Of a stretch of DNA of 64,000 bases, positions 1 through 10,321 are shown in pieces. The stretch comes from Actinomyces radicidentis (GTDB lineage Bacteria; Actinomycetota; Actinomycetes; Actinomycetales; Actinomycetaceae). The first letter of the stretch is position 1. Each line of letters opens with the position of its first letter. The stretch is taken from the NCBI RefSeq assembly GCF_001553565.1, contig NZ_CP014228.1, positions 2,356,001 to 2,420,000 on the forward strand. Reading direction: 5' to 3'. A program made the position numbers and the translations under genes. The notes under the pieces are model-generated. The model searched no databases and was not told the DNA's origin. It saw only the letters and a program-made list of their open reading frames with translations.

Positions 1-750
1 CTGCTCGCTGCCGGGCCGGTCGTAGTTGACGGCGGGGCCCCAGGGCGTGTCGTGGGCGCTCGTGAAGTACGGCCCGAAGACGCCCAGGTAGTTCCCGCTG
101 GGACCCAGGTGGTTGTAGACGACGTCGAGGCAGACCGCGAGGCCCTCCCGGTGGGCGGTGTCGACGAAGCGCGCGAGGGCCTCGGGCCCGCCGTAGGGCT
201 CGTGGACGGACCACAGGGCGACGCCGTCGTAGCCCCAGCCCGCCCGACCGGGGAAGGAGGCGAGCGGCATGAGCTCGACGACCTCGACGCCGAGGCGCGC
301 CAGCTCGGGCAGGTGCTCGGCGGCGGCGTCGAGGGTGCCCTCGGAGGTGAAGGTGCCGACGTGCAGCTCGTAGACGACGGCGCCGCGGGCGTCGCGCCCC
401 GCCCATCCCTCGTCGGTCCACAGGCCCTGTGCCCAGGCGGCCGTGTCGACGGTGCGCGAGGGGCCGTGGACGCCGTGGGGCTGGCGGGGACTGCGCGGGT
501 CGGGACGGTCCGCGGAGCCGTCGACGCGGTAGGCGTAGTCGGTGCCGTCGGGCAGGTCGCGGGGGCTCACCCACCAGCCGCCCTCGGCGCGCTCCATGAC
601 GAGCGCCTCGTCGGTGGCGGGGAGGTGCAGGAGGACCTCGCGGGCCTCCGGAGCCCAGACGGGCACGCGGGGCCCGAGGGGGAGCGCGGGGGAGACCCAG
701 GCCTCGCGGGGCGGCACGGGGTGCTCGCGCTGCTGCTCGTCCTCACGCAT
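1..750 (-). CDS. treZ: Malto-oligosyltrehalose trehalohydrolase, N-terminal 250 residues (runs off the left edge)
   Basis: TreZ hydrolyses the trehalosyl end of maltooligosyltrehalose to release free trehalose; it is the second step of the TreY-TreZ pathway and is cytosolic. The 250 codons present begin at an ATG at 750-748, overlapping the treY stop by one base (TGATG), so the two are translationally coupled. The N-terminal beta-sandwich region (WAPEAREVLLHL) is followed by the GH13 start ELHVGTFTSEGTLDAA, then W-G-Y-D-G-V and the VVYNHLGPSGNY motif that is typical of TreZ. The catalytic Asp and Glu lie beyond the window edge. It is the third gene of a glgX-treY-treZ set on the minus strand. 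Confidence 0.93.
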   Translation of the reverse strand, partial: MREDEQQREHPVPPREAWVSPALPLGPRVPVWAPEAREVLLHLPATDEALVMERAEGGWWVSPRDLPDGTDYAYRVDGSADRPDPRSPRQPHGVHGPSRTVDTAAWAQGLWTDEGWAGRDARGAVVYELHVGTFTSEGTLDAAAEHLPELARLGVEVVELMPLASFPGRAGWGYDGVALWSVHEPYGGPEALARFVDTAHREGLAVCLDVVYNHLGPSGNYLGVFGPYFTSAHDTPWGPAVNYDRPGSEQ

Positions 751-3386
751 CAGGCGTCCTCCTCCCCGTCGTGGACACGCACCAGGACGGCGACGGGGGC
801 GTCGCCGAGGACCTCGGACAGGGGCTGCGCGCCGCCGCCGAGCGCCGCGTCGTCGAGGACGCCGGCCCAGCGGCCCTCGGGCAGGACGACGGAGTCCTCG
901 CGCCACCCGCCGAGCTGGGCGAGCCGGCGGCCCAGGCGCCGGACGATGACGACGACCTCGGCCTCCTCGTCCGTGAGGCGGGCGAAGGCGAAGGCGTGAC
1001 CGGTGGTCACCGGCAGGGCGCGGTAGCCGGAGCGCGGGCCGACGAAGGCCTCGGGATGCTCGCCCCGCATCCGCAGGAGGGCGCTGGTGAGGGCGAGCTT
1101 TTCCTCGTCGAGCGTGCGCGGGGCGGCGCCGTCGTCGAGGGAGGCGAGGACCGCCTCGAGGCCGGCCGGCGAGGCGTAGTCGACGGCGCGGCGGTTGTCG
1201 GGGTCGACGAGGCTCGTGCGGGTGGTCTCGGAGCCCTGGTAGACGTCGGCGACGCCGAGCCAGGTGAGGGCCAGGGCCTTGTTCGCCAGGGTGACGTCAT
1301 GGACCTCTCGACGAGTCGTCTCCGCGAAGGCGGTCAGCTCCTCGGCGACGCCGGGGTCGGCGAGCAGGAAGGCGGCGTAGTCGGTGAGGCCCTTCTCGCG
1401 GCCCTCGTCGGCGCCGGTCCAGGTGGTCCAGACCTTCTGCTCGCGGGAGGCCTTGATGAGGTAGGCGCCCAGGCGCTCGGCGTCGATCGGGTCGTCGGAG
1501 TCCGGCGCCCACGTGCCCCACAGCGTCTGCCACAGGAGGTTCTCGCTGCGGCCGTCCAGGTCGACGGGGCGCTGCTCGGCGGTGGCGACGCGGAGGCGGT
1601 GGACGAGCTCGCTCCACTCGTCGGGGTAGGAGGCGAGGACGTCGAGGCGGGCGCGGACGTCCTCGCCGCGCTTCGTGTCGTGGGTCGTCGTCGTCACCAT
1701 CGTGTCCGGCCAGGCGTCCTGGACGCGGTCGGCCCAGGCGTGCGCCTCGTCGGTGCCGAGGGCGAAGCCGGAGGGGTTGCCGCCGACCTCGGTGAGGCTG
1801 GTGAGGTGCGTCCACCGGTAGAAGGCGGTGTCCTCGACGCCCTTGGCCGTGACGGCGCCGCAGACCTGCTGGAAGCGGATGACGGCCTCGGCCCGCTCGG
1901 GGGAGTCGGCCAGTCCCTCGGACCCGACCGGCTCGCCGAGGAGGAGGCCGACGACGAGGTCGAGGGTCTCGGCGCTGTCCTCGTCGAGGCGGCGGCGGGC
2001 GCGCTCGGCGTCGGTGCGCAGGACGGCGGCCTGCTCGGGCTCGGGGGTGACGCCCGGGACCACGTAGGCGCGGTAGCGGTCCGCGGCCACGAGGAGCTCG
2101 ATGAGGCAGCGGCGCAGGTCCCGGAAGGTGTGGTCGCGCAGGCGGACGTCCTCGTCGGTGAGCCGGTCGAGGATGCGGGCGAGGCGGTCCACCTCCGCGG
2201 CGAGGGACCCGGAGATGACCTCGCGCTTGGCGGTCTCGACGACGCGGGCGTAGTCGACGGGGGCCTCGCCGGTCAGCTCCTGCATGAGGGCGCCCAGGCG
2301 GGTGGCGCCGGCGGGGTCGACCTGGAGCTGGTCGATGCGCCAGGCGGCGTCGTAGCCGGTGGTGCCGGCGACGTGCCAGGAGCCGGGCAGGGGCTCGTCG
2401 GGGGCGAGGATCTTCTCCGCGGCGATCCAGGCGCCGCCGGTGGCCTCGGAGAGGTGACCCAGGTAGCCGGCCGGGTCGGCGAGGCCGTCGGGGTGGTCGA
2501 CGCGCAGGGCGTCGATCGTGCCCGCCTCGAGGAGCTCGATGATGAGGGCGTGGGAGCCGTCGAAGACCTCCGGGTCCTCGACGCGGACGGCCGCGAGGGT
2601 GCCGACGTCGAAGAAGCGGCGGTAGTTGATCTCCTCGTCGCCGACCTTCCAGTAGGCGAGGCGGTAGTGCTGGCGCTCGACGAGGACGGCGAGGGGGAGG
2701 GACTCGGTGCCCTCGGCGACGGGGAAGACGTGGTCGTAGTAGCGCAGGACCCACTGCTCGCCGAGGTCGGGCTCGGTGGGGACCACCATCCGCTCGAGGT
2801 GCAGCTCGTCGTCGGCGAGGACTCGGCCGATCCGCTTGCCGAGGACCGGCATGAGGATCGGCTCGTCGACGTCGACGTCGAACCAGGCGGCGAAGGGCGA
2901 GTCCGGACCGTTGCGCAGGACGGACCAGAGCGGCCGGTTGTGCCAGCCGGGGGTCGGGACGGCCATGTGGTTGGGGACGATGTCGACGACGACGCCCATA
3001 CCGGCGGCGTGCGCGTCCGCGGCGAGCCGCTCGAGCCCGGCGCGCCCGCCCATCTCCTCGCTGATCCGGGTGTGGTCGACGACGTCGTAGCCGTGGGTGG
3101 AGCCGGGGGCGGCCTGGAGGACGGGGGAGAGGTACAGGTCGGTGACGCCGAGCCGCTTGAGGTAGGGCACGAGGGCGCGGGCGTCGTCGAAGGTGAGGGA
3201 GGCTCCCATCTGGAGGCGGTAGGTGCTCACCGGGGTGCGGCGGCCGGCCGCCGGGACGTGCCCGGACCAGGGGGCGTAGCCGTCGGCGGGCAGGTCGACC
3301 GCCTCCGGGCGGACGTCGTCGGAGGGGCCGGGCGGGTTGGTGGTGCTCGGGGCCGGGTTGCTCGGGGTCGTGGGGCTGGTGGTCAT
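750..3386 (-). CDS. treY: Malto-oligosyltrehalose synthase
   Basis: TreY isomerises the reducing-end glucose of maltodextrins from an alpha-1,4 to an alpha,alpha-1,1 linkage, making the substrate for TreZ. The 878-residue protein has the family features: STYRLQMGASLTFDDA near the N-terminus, LSPVLQAAPGSTHGYDV, DIVPNHMAV, the nucleophile region ALRVDHPDGLADP, the acid/base region IAAEKIL and the C-terminal TTTHDTKRGEDVRARL. I chose the ATG at 3386 (MTTSPT...) because GAAGG lies about 8 nt upstream and the preceding in-frame codons are low-complexity Pro/Thr/Arg; the frame stays open to 3539. A 220-bp gap with a strong hairpin separates it from glgX. Confidence 0.95.
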   Translation of the reverse strand: MTTSPTTPSNPAPSTTNPPGPSDDVRPEAVDLPADGYAPWSGHVPAAGRRTPVSTYRLQMGASLTFDDARALVPYLKRLGVTDLYLSPVLQAAPGSTHGYDVVDHTRISEEMGGRAGLERLAADAHAAGMGVVVDIVPNHMAVPTPGWHNRPLWSVLRNGPDSPFAAWFDVDVDEPILMPVLGKRIGRVLADDELHLERMVVPTEPDLGEQWVLRYYDHVFPVAEGTESLPLAVLVERQHYRLAYWKVGDEEINYRRFFDVGTLAAVRVEDPEVFDGSHALIIELLEAGTIDALRVDHPDGLADPAGYLGHLSEATGGAWIAAEKILAPDEPLPGSWHVAGTTGYDAAWRIDQLQVDPAGATRLGALMQELTGEAPVDYARVVETAKREVISGSLAAEVDRLARILDRLTDEDVRLRDHTFRDLRRCLIELLVAADRYRAYVVPGVTPEPEQAAVLRTDAERARRRLDEDSAETLDLVVGLLLGEPVGSEGLADSPERAEAVIRFQQVCGAVTAKGVEDTAFYRWTHLTSLTEVGGNPSGFALGTDEAHAWADRVQDAWPDTMVTTTTHDTKRGEDVRARLDVLASYPDEWSELVHRLRVATAEQRPVDLDGRSENLLWQTLWGTWAPDSDDPIDAERLGAYLIKASREQKVWTTWTGADEGREKGLTDYAAFLLADPGVAEELTAFAETTRREVHDVTLANKALALTWLGVADVYQGSETTRTSLVDPDNRRAVDYASPAGLEAVLASLDDGAAPRTLDEEKLALTSALLRMRGEHPEAFVGPRSGYRALPVTTGHAFAFARLTDEEAEVVVIVRRLGRRLAQLGGWREDSVVLPEGRWAGVLDDAALGGGAQPLSEVLGDAPVAVLVRVHDGEEDA

Positions 3387-3571
3387 CTCGTGCCTTCGTC
3401 CTGTCCGTGCGCGGCGCCCGGCGGGCGCCGTCTGACTGGTCTGGTGGGCTGTGTCGGTCGGGGCTTCGTCGGTCGGGCGGGTGCCGGCGGGACGGCTGCC
3501 TGTCGGGTGGTCGCCGGCGCTGTGCCGGGTGGGCGGCACAGCGGTGCGGTGCGACGGTCCCCGGGACGGCG

Positions 3572-3600
3572 CGGGGGAGGCACCTGCGGTGCCTCCCCCG
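3572..3600 (-). terminator. GC-rich hairpin downstream of glgX
   Basis: GGGGGAGGCACC (3573-3584) and its exact complement (3588-3599) flank a 3-nt loop, and C3572/G3600 extend the stem to 13 bp. It starts a few bases after the glgX stop (minus strand) and precedes treY. There is no T tract, so it may be a weak terminator, an mRNA stabiliser or an attenuator between glgX and treYZ. Confidence 0.6.
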
Positions 3601-3606
3601 ACGTCC

Positions 3607-5979
<2,373 letters not shown>

Positions 5980-6155
5980 GGGGCAACCTTGCCACGAGGG
6001 CGTCCTCGGGGCCCGTCCACGTGCCCGCTCACCGCTGAGGGCGTAGGCCGCGCCGGCGGCCCGGGCGGCGGACGGCGGGCGCCGCTCCCGGCCACGGCGA
6101 ACGGCGCGTGAACCGCCCGTGCACGGGGCGTGAGGCACGTCATGCCCCATCTGAT

Positions 6156-6185
6156 TTGGCGGCCGGCGCGAGCCTCTGCTAACTT
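6156..6185 (+). promoter_or_regulatory. Candidate promoter for the tRNA-Gly/tRNA-Val pair
   Basis: A -35-like TTGGCG (6156-6161) is separated by 18 bp from a -10-like TAACTT (6180-6185). This puts transcription start near 6192, about 25 nt before tRNA-Gly. The local AT content is raised against the GC-rich background. Read by eye only. Confidence 0.5.
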
Positions 6186-6215
6186 TCTGCCCGCACCGCT
6201 CAGCGGTTGCGGCAC

Positions 6216-6288
6216 GCGGATGTGGCTCAGTTGGTAGAGCATCACCTTGCCAAGGTGAGGGTCGCGGGTTCGAGTCCCGTCATCCGCT
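6216..6288 (+). tRNA. tRNA-Gly(GCC)
   Basis: The acceptor stem GCGGATG (6216-6222) pairs with CATCCGC (6281-6287), with discriminator T6288. The anticodon stem/loop at 6242-6258 has loop TTGCCAA, anticodon GCC at 6249-6251. The D-loop (AGTTGGTA) and T-arm (GGTTCGAGTC) are standard, so this looks like an ordinary translational tRNA. CCA is not encoded. It is one base from tRNA-Val. Confidence 0.95.
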
Positions 6289-6289
6289 C

Positions 6290-6361
6290 GGGCGATTGGC
6301 GCAGCGGGAGCGCGCTTCCCTGACACGGAAGAGGTCACTGGTTCGATCCCAGTATCGCCCA
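6290..6361 (+). tRNA. tRNA-Val(GAC)
   Basis: The acceptor stem GGGCGAT (6290-6296) pairs with ATCGCCC (6354-6360), with discriminator A6361 and an encoded CCA at 6362-6364. The anticodon loop CTGACAC carries GAC (Val). The T-arm has GGTTCGATCC. It is co-transcribed with the preceding tRNA-Gly and followed directly by a terminator. Confidence 0.95.
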
Positions 6362-6370
6362 CCACCCACC

Positions 6371-6410
6371 GAGACCCGGTTCCCAGCAGGGAGCCGGGTC
6401 TCGTTCTTCC
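6371..6410 (+). terminator. Rho-independent terminator after the tRNA pair
   Basis: A 14-bp stem (6371-6384 with 6389-6402, one G-T wobble) closes a 4-nt loop (AGCA) and is followed by GTTCTTCC, a short pyrimidine/T-rich tail. It ends the tRNA transcript 58 nt before the next gene. Confidence 0.8.
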
Positions 6411-6467
6411 CCGGCCACCAGGTCCTCCCATGACAACCGGACACCCGCTCATGAGAGGACAGGCGCC

Positions 6468-7652
6468 ATGGCGCTGCTCCACCGCACCCGTAGGACGCTC
6501 ACCGGGACCTTCCGAGCCGTCAGCGACGAGGAGTACGCGCGGCTCTGCGCGGGGACCCTCGTGCCGCACCGCGCCTCGGTCGAGTGGGACGACTACGCCG
6601 TCCTCCTCCCGGAGCGGGAGCTCTGGCAGGGCGCCCGCACCGCCTGGTGCGTCGACGGCGGACCGCGCGCCCTGCTCACCCTCCGCCGCTTCCACATCCA
6701 CCGGATGCCCGTCCTCTGGGCGGAGGGCTCGCCGCTGTGGCCCGGCGGCGACCCGACCCCGGAGGAGGAGCGCGCGCTCGTCGAGGACCTGCGCCGCTGG
6801 GTCTCCTCTGTCGACCCGGCCCAGGCCCTCGTCCGGCTCGCCGTCCTCCACCACGAGGAGATTCCCGGCGTCGTCCCCACCTGCCAGCAGCTCTACGCGC
6901 ACGACTCGACGGTCGTCATCGACCTCGACGGCGACGAGGAGGCGCTGCGCTCACGGATGAAGGGCCGCGGCCGCCGCGGCGTCAACCGCTCCCTGCGGCG
7001 CACCCGCGTCGTCGTCGAGGAGGAGACGGGCGTCGACCGCACCGCCTTCGAGGAGGTCTACGGCGTCATGCACGCCACCGCGCAGCGGCAGGGCTTCCAC
7101 GAGCACGACGTCGACTACTACTGGCGCTTCCTCACTCACTTCCGCGACCGCGGCATGGCTCGCCTGTGGGTCGGCCGCGTCGACGGGCGCGCCGTCAACT
7201 GGGGGCTGGCGATCATCCGCGGCGACTTCGCGACCTGGGAGGTCGCCGCCTCCGACGACGAGGGACGCCGGCAGCACGGGCCGGACGTCACCCTGTACCG
7301 GGCCCTGCTCGACCTGCAGGCCTCCGGCGTCCGCACCTGCGACCTGGCCGCCATCGGCTCCGACGACAACCCGGCGCTCATGGGCCTCAACGAGTTCAAG
7401 ACCAAGTGGGCGACCGGGGTCACCCGCGTCGGCGCCCCCATGGAGCTCGTCCTCCAGCCGGCCCGCCACCGCCTCCTCAACGCCCTCGCCGCGCGCGTGA
7501 GCGGTGAGGGCGGCATGCCCGCCGTCCTGCGGGCGGCCGAGCGGGAGCGCGCGGCGCGCGAGGCGGAGGAGCGGGCCGAGCCGGTCCTCGTCGATCCCGC
7601 GCTCGCGGTCGACCTCCGTGACGGGCGCCGCCGAGGCCGGGGCGTCGCGTGA
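6468..7652 (+). CDS. FemAB-like lipid II aminoacyltransferase (paralogue 1)
   Basis: Members of the FemABX / MurMN family transfer amino acids from aminoacyl-tRNA to the peptide stem of peptidoglycan precursors, on the cytoplasmic side of the membrane. The 394-residue protein has two GNAT-like halves. The second contains R-G-R-R-G-V-N-R (about residue 167), HATAQRQGF, VDYYWRFLTHFRDRGMARLWV and the GLNEFKTKWATGV signature near residue 310. It closely resembles the product of 9120-10145 and more distantly that of 10322-11446. A GAGAGG ribosome binding site precedes the ATG. The amino acid transferred cannot be read from sequence. The Arg-rich tail beyond residue 360 is specific to this copy. 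Confidence 0.85.
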   Translation: MALLHRTRRTLTGTFRAVSDEEYARLCAGTLVPHRASVEWDDYAVLLPERELWQGARTAWCVDGGPRALLTLRRFHIHRMPVLWAEGSPLWPGGDPTPEEERALVEDLRRWVSSVDPAQALVRLAVLHHEEIPGVVPTCQQLYAHDSTVVIDLDGDEEALRSRMKGRGRRGVNRSLRRTRVVVEEETGVDRTAFEEVYGVMHATAQRQGFHEHDVDYYWRFLTHFRDRGMARLWVGRVDGRAVNWGLAIIRGDFATWEVAASDDEGRRQHGPDVTLYRALLDLQASGVRTCDLAAIGSDDNPALMGLNEFKTKWATGVTRVGAPMELVLQPARHRLLNALAARVSGEGGMPAVLRAAERERAAREAEERAEPVLVDPALAVDLRDGRRRGRGVA

Positions 7653-7795
7653 CCCGGCGCCGCCCCGGTCGGGGTGCGTCACACGACGGCGCGCGCTCCT
7701 TGGAGCGCCCGGCGCGCCGTGGCACCCTGGATCCGGCCCGCGACCGGGCCCGCCGTGCGCGACCGGCGCCCGCGACCACCGAACCGGGAGAGCAC

Positions 7796-9034
7796 ATGCC
7801 TGCCACCGTCCTGCCCGTCATCGTCTCCGGCGAGACGAGCGCCTACGCGCTCGCCCGCCTCATGCACGAGGCCACGGGGGAGCGGGTCGTCTGCGTCAGT
7901 CCGGACCCCATCGAGGCCATCGCCCGCTCGAGCTTCATCGACGTGCACCACGTCCCGCTCCACCAGGACGACGAGGCCATCATCGCCACCCTCGAGGAGC
8001 TCGCCGACGCCCACCCGGGCGCGACCCTCGTCATCATGGCGAATCACGACAACTTCGCCCGCTTCGCCGCCGCCAACGCCGAGCGGCTCGGAGACCGCTT
8101 CGTCCACCCCTTCCCGTCGCTCGAGGTGTGGGAGACCGTCCAGGACAAGGCCCGCTTCAACGAGCTCTGCCGGGAGCTCGACATCCCGACCCCGCCCGAC
8201 GCCGTCGTCGACCTCGCCGACCCCGCCGAGGGCGAGTGGGAGGCGCCCGCCGTCGAGCTGCGCTTCCCTGTCGTCGCCAAGGCCATCGACGCCCTCGACT
8301 ACTCGAGGGTCTCCTTCGAGGGGAAGTCCAAGGTCTTCTTCCTCGACGACCAGGCCGAGCTCGACGCCATCTGGGGGCCCATGCGGGAGGCCGGCTTCCG
8401 CGGCCGCTTCCTCGTCCAGGAGATGATCCCCGGCGACGACACCTGCGGCGTCTCGCTCACCGCCTACGTGGACTCCCACGGAACGGTCACCCTGCGCTCC
8501 GGCGCGCAGGTCCTCGTCGAGGACCACGACCCGACCGCCATCGGCAACCCCATCGCCATGCTCATCCGCGACTACCCCGAGCTCCACGCCGAGCTCGAGC
8601 GCTTCTTCGAGCGGGTCGGCTACACCGGCTTCGCCAACGTCGACGTCAAGATCGACCCCCGCGACGGCAGGCACTACTTCTTCGAGGTCAACCCGCGCAT
8701 GGGCCGCAACTGCTACTACGTCGACGTGGGCGGCGTGAACCCCATGGAGCCGATGGTGGCCGACCTCGTCCACGGCGAGCGCCGCGAGCGCGTCGACGCC
8801 GTGGAGCCCGGCGTCTACAGCCTCATCCCGCGCGCCCTCATCCTGCGGTACCTGCGCCGCCCGTCCCTGGCCGGCGAGGTCCGCCGGGTCACCCGCCGGC
8901 GCCCGGTGAAGGACCCGCTCGTCAACCGCGAGGAGAAGGACCTGCGGCGCGCCGTCGTCGTCCGCCTCATGCGCCTCAACTACTTCCGCAAGCTGGGCCG
9001 CTTCTACCCGCACCCGGAGGGCCTCTACCTCTGA
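7796..9034 (+). CDS. ATP-grasp carboxylate-amine ligase, candidate D-amino-acid (cross-bridge) ligase
   Basis: ATP-grasp enzymes join a carboxylate to an amine through an acyl-phosphate. The 412-residue protein shows the fold: an N-terminal Rossmann-like part (VIVSGETSAYALARLMHEA), the central part FPVVAKAIDALDYSRVSFEG with an ATP-binding Lys, FLVQEMIPGDD, and the metal-binding C-terminal segment with FANVDVKID...FFEVNPRMGRN. It lies between two FemAB paralogues, which fits a role like the Enterococcus D-aspartate ligase (Aslfm): adding a D-amino acid to the third residue or bridge of the peptidoglycan stem. I infer that from context. The ATG at 7796 has GGGAG 5 nt upstream; the frame is open from 7649. 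Another peptide ligase role is possible. Confidence 0.8.
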   Translation: MPATVLPVIVSGETSAYALARLMHEATGERVVCVSPDPIEAIARSSFIDVHHVPLHQDDEAIIATLEELADAHPGATLVIMANHDNFARFAAANAERLGDRFVHPFPSLEVWETVQDKARFNELCRELDIPTPPDAVVDLADPAEGEWEAPAVELRFPVVAKAIDALDYSRVSFEGKSKVFFLDDQAELDAIWGPMREAGFRGRFLVQEMIPGDDTCGVSLTAYVDSHGTVTLRSGAQVLVEDHDPTAIGNPIAMLIRDYPELHAELERFFERVGYTGFANVDVKIDPRDGRHYFFEVNPRMGRNCYYVDVGGVNPMEPMVADLVHGERRERVDAVEPGVYSLIPRALILRYLRRPSLAGEVRRVTRRRPVKDPLVNREEKDLRRAVVVRLMRLNYFRKLGRFYPHPEGLYL

Positions 9035-9119
9035 GAGCCCGTCGCTCCGCCCGCCGACCAGCCCAGCCGCCCAGCCAGCGCCGTCCCGCCCCGGGACCGG
9101 CCGAACCCCACGAGGAACC

Positions 9120-10145
9120 ATGCCCAGCTCCCACGCGATCTTCCGCCCGATCACCGACGACGACTACGACGCGCTCATCGACGGCCAGCCCTACCCCCAC
9201 CGCGCCGCCGTCGCCTGGGACGGCTACGCCGAGATCCTCCCCGAGCGCGAGATCTGGAACGGCACGCGCGTCGCGTACTGGCCCGCAGGCGCCGCCGCCC
9301 CCCGCGCCGTCCTCACCCTGCGCCAGTACCACATCCGCCGCATGGCCTTCCTGTGGGCCGAGGGCTCGCCCGTGTGGGTGGGCGAGGGGCCCACCGCCGG
9401 CGAGGAGCAGGCCCTCGTCGACGCGCTGCGCCGCTGGGTCGCCAAGGTCGACCCGACCCAGTCCTTCATCCGCCTCCACGTCCTCCACCACGAGGACGTC
9501 GCGGGGATCGTCCCCACCTGTCAGCAGATCTACGGCCACGACTCGACCATCGTCATCGACACGACGGGCACAGAGGAGGACCTGCGCGCACGCATGAAGA
9601 AGCGCGGGCGCCGCGACGTCAACAAGGCCGGGCGCGAGTGCCGCGCGACGATCGCCGAGGAGACGGGCATCGACCGCGAGGGCTTCGACGAGCTCATCGC
9701 GATCATGCACGAGACCGCCGACCGCCAGGGCTTCCACGACCACGACGCCGACTACTACTGGACCTTCTTCACCTACTTCCGCGACCGCGGCATGGCGCGG
9801 CTCCTCGTCGGCCGCGAGGAGGGCCGCCCCGTCAACTGGGGCCTGTTCATCGTCCGCGGCGACTTCGCCACCTACGAGGTCGCGGCCTCGAGCGAGGACG
9901 CCCGCCGCAACTACGCCCCCGACCTCACCCTCTACACCGGGCTCCTCGCCCTCCAGGCCGACGGCGTCAAGGCAGTCGACCTCGTCGCCATCGGCTCGGA
10001 CTTCGCTCCCGAGCTCAACACGCTCAACAACTTCAAGACGAAGTGGACGCAGGAGATCACGAGGGTCGCGGCGCCTGTCGAGATCGTCCTCAAGCCGCGC
10101 CGGTACCGCCTCCTCAACGCTCTGGCGCACCGCCTCGGGCGCTGA
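9120..10145 (+). CDS. FemAB-like lipid II aminoacyltransferase (paralogue 2)
   Basis: This 341-residue protein is the close paralogue of the product of 6468-7652: both share HIRRMAFLWAEGSP-like, VLHHEDVAGIVPTCQQ-like and FRDRGMARLLVGR segments over the full length. It carries K-R-G-R-R-D-V-N-K and the C-terminal LNTLNNFKTKWTQEITRV signature. The family transfers amino acids from tRNA to lipid II peptides. The two copies flank the ATP-grasp ligase (86 nt after its stop), suggesting a unit that adds successive bridge residues. The ATG has GAGGA upstream. Specificity is unknown. Confidence 0.85.
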   Translation: MPSSHAIFRPITDDDYDALIDGQPYPHRAAVAWDGYAEILPEREIWNGTRVAYWPAGAAAPRAVLTLRQYHIRRMAFLWAEGSPVWVGEGPTAGEEQALVDALRRWVAKVDPTQSFIRLHVLHHEDVAGIVPTCQQIYGHDSTIVIDTTGTEEDLRARMKKRGRRDVNKAGRECRATIAEETGIDREGFDELIAIMHETADRQGFHDHDADYYWTFFTYFRDRGMARLLVGREEGRPVNWGLFIVRGDFATYEVAASSEDARRNYAPDLTLYTGLLALQADGVKAVDLVAIGSDFAPELNTLNNFKTKWTQEITRVAAPVEIVLKPRRYRLLNALAHRLGR

Positions 10146-10215
10146 CGACACGCGCCCGCTCCTGCGCCCCTGGAGCGAGGGCCTCCGCCGCTGCGGCGAC
10201 GGAGACCGGACGAGA

Positions 10216-10233
10216 ATCATCCTTAGGAATGAT
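10216..10233. promoter_or_regulatory. AT-rich inverted repeat, candidate operator for the third FemAB gene
   Basis: ATCAT (10216-10220) and ATGAT (10229-10233) flank CCTTAGGA, whose CCT/AGG also pair. It is the most AT-rich stretch in this intergenic region. It lies about 22 bp before a -10-like TAGGCT (10255-10260), overlapping the -35 position. The binding protein is unknown. Confidence 0.35.
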
Positions 10234-10321
10234 ACGGAGGCGCATCGGCGTCCATAGGCTCCGGTAGCAGCGCAGCGGCGCCCGTCGGGCGCCCCGCGAC
10301 CCCGAGATCCGAGGAGACAGC

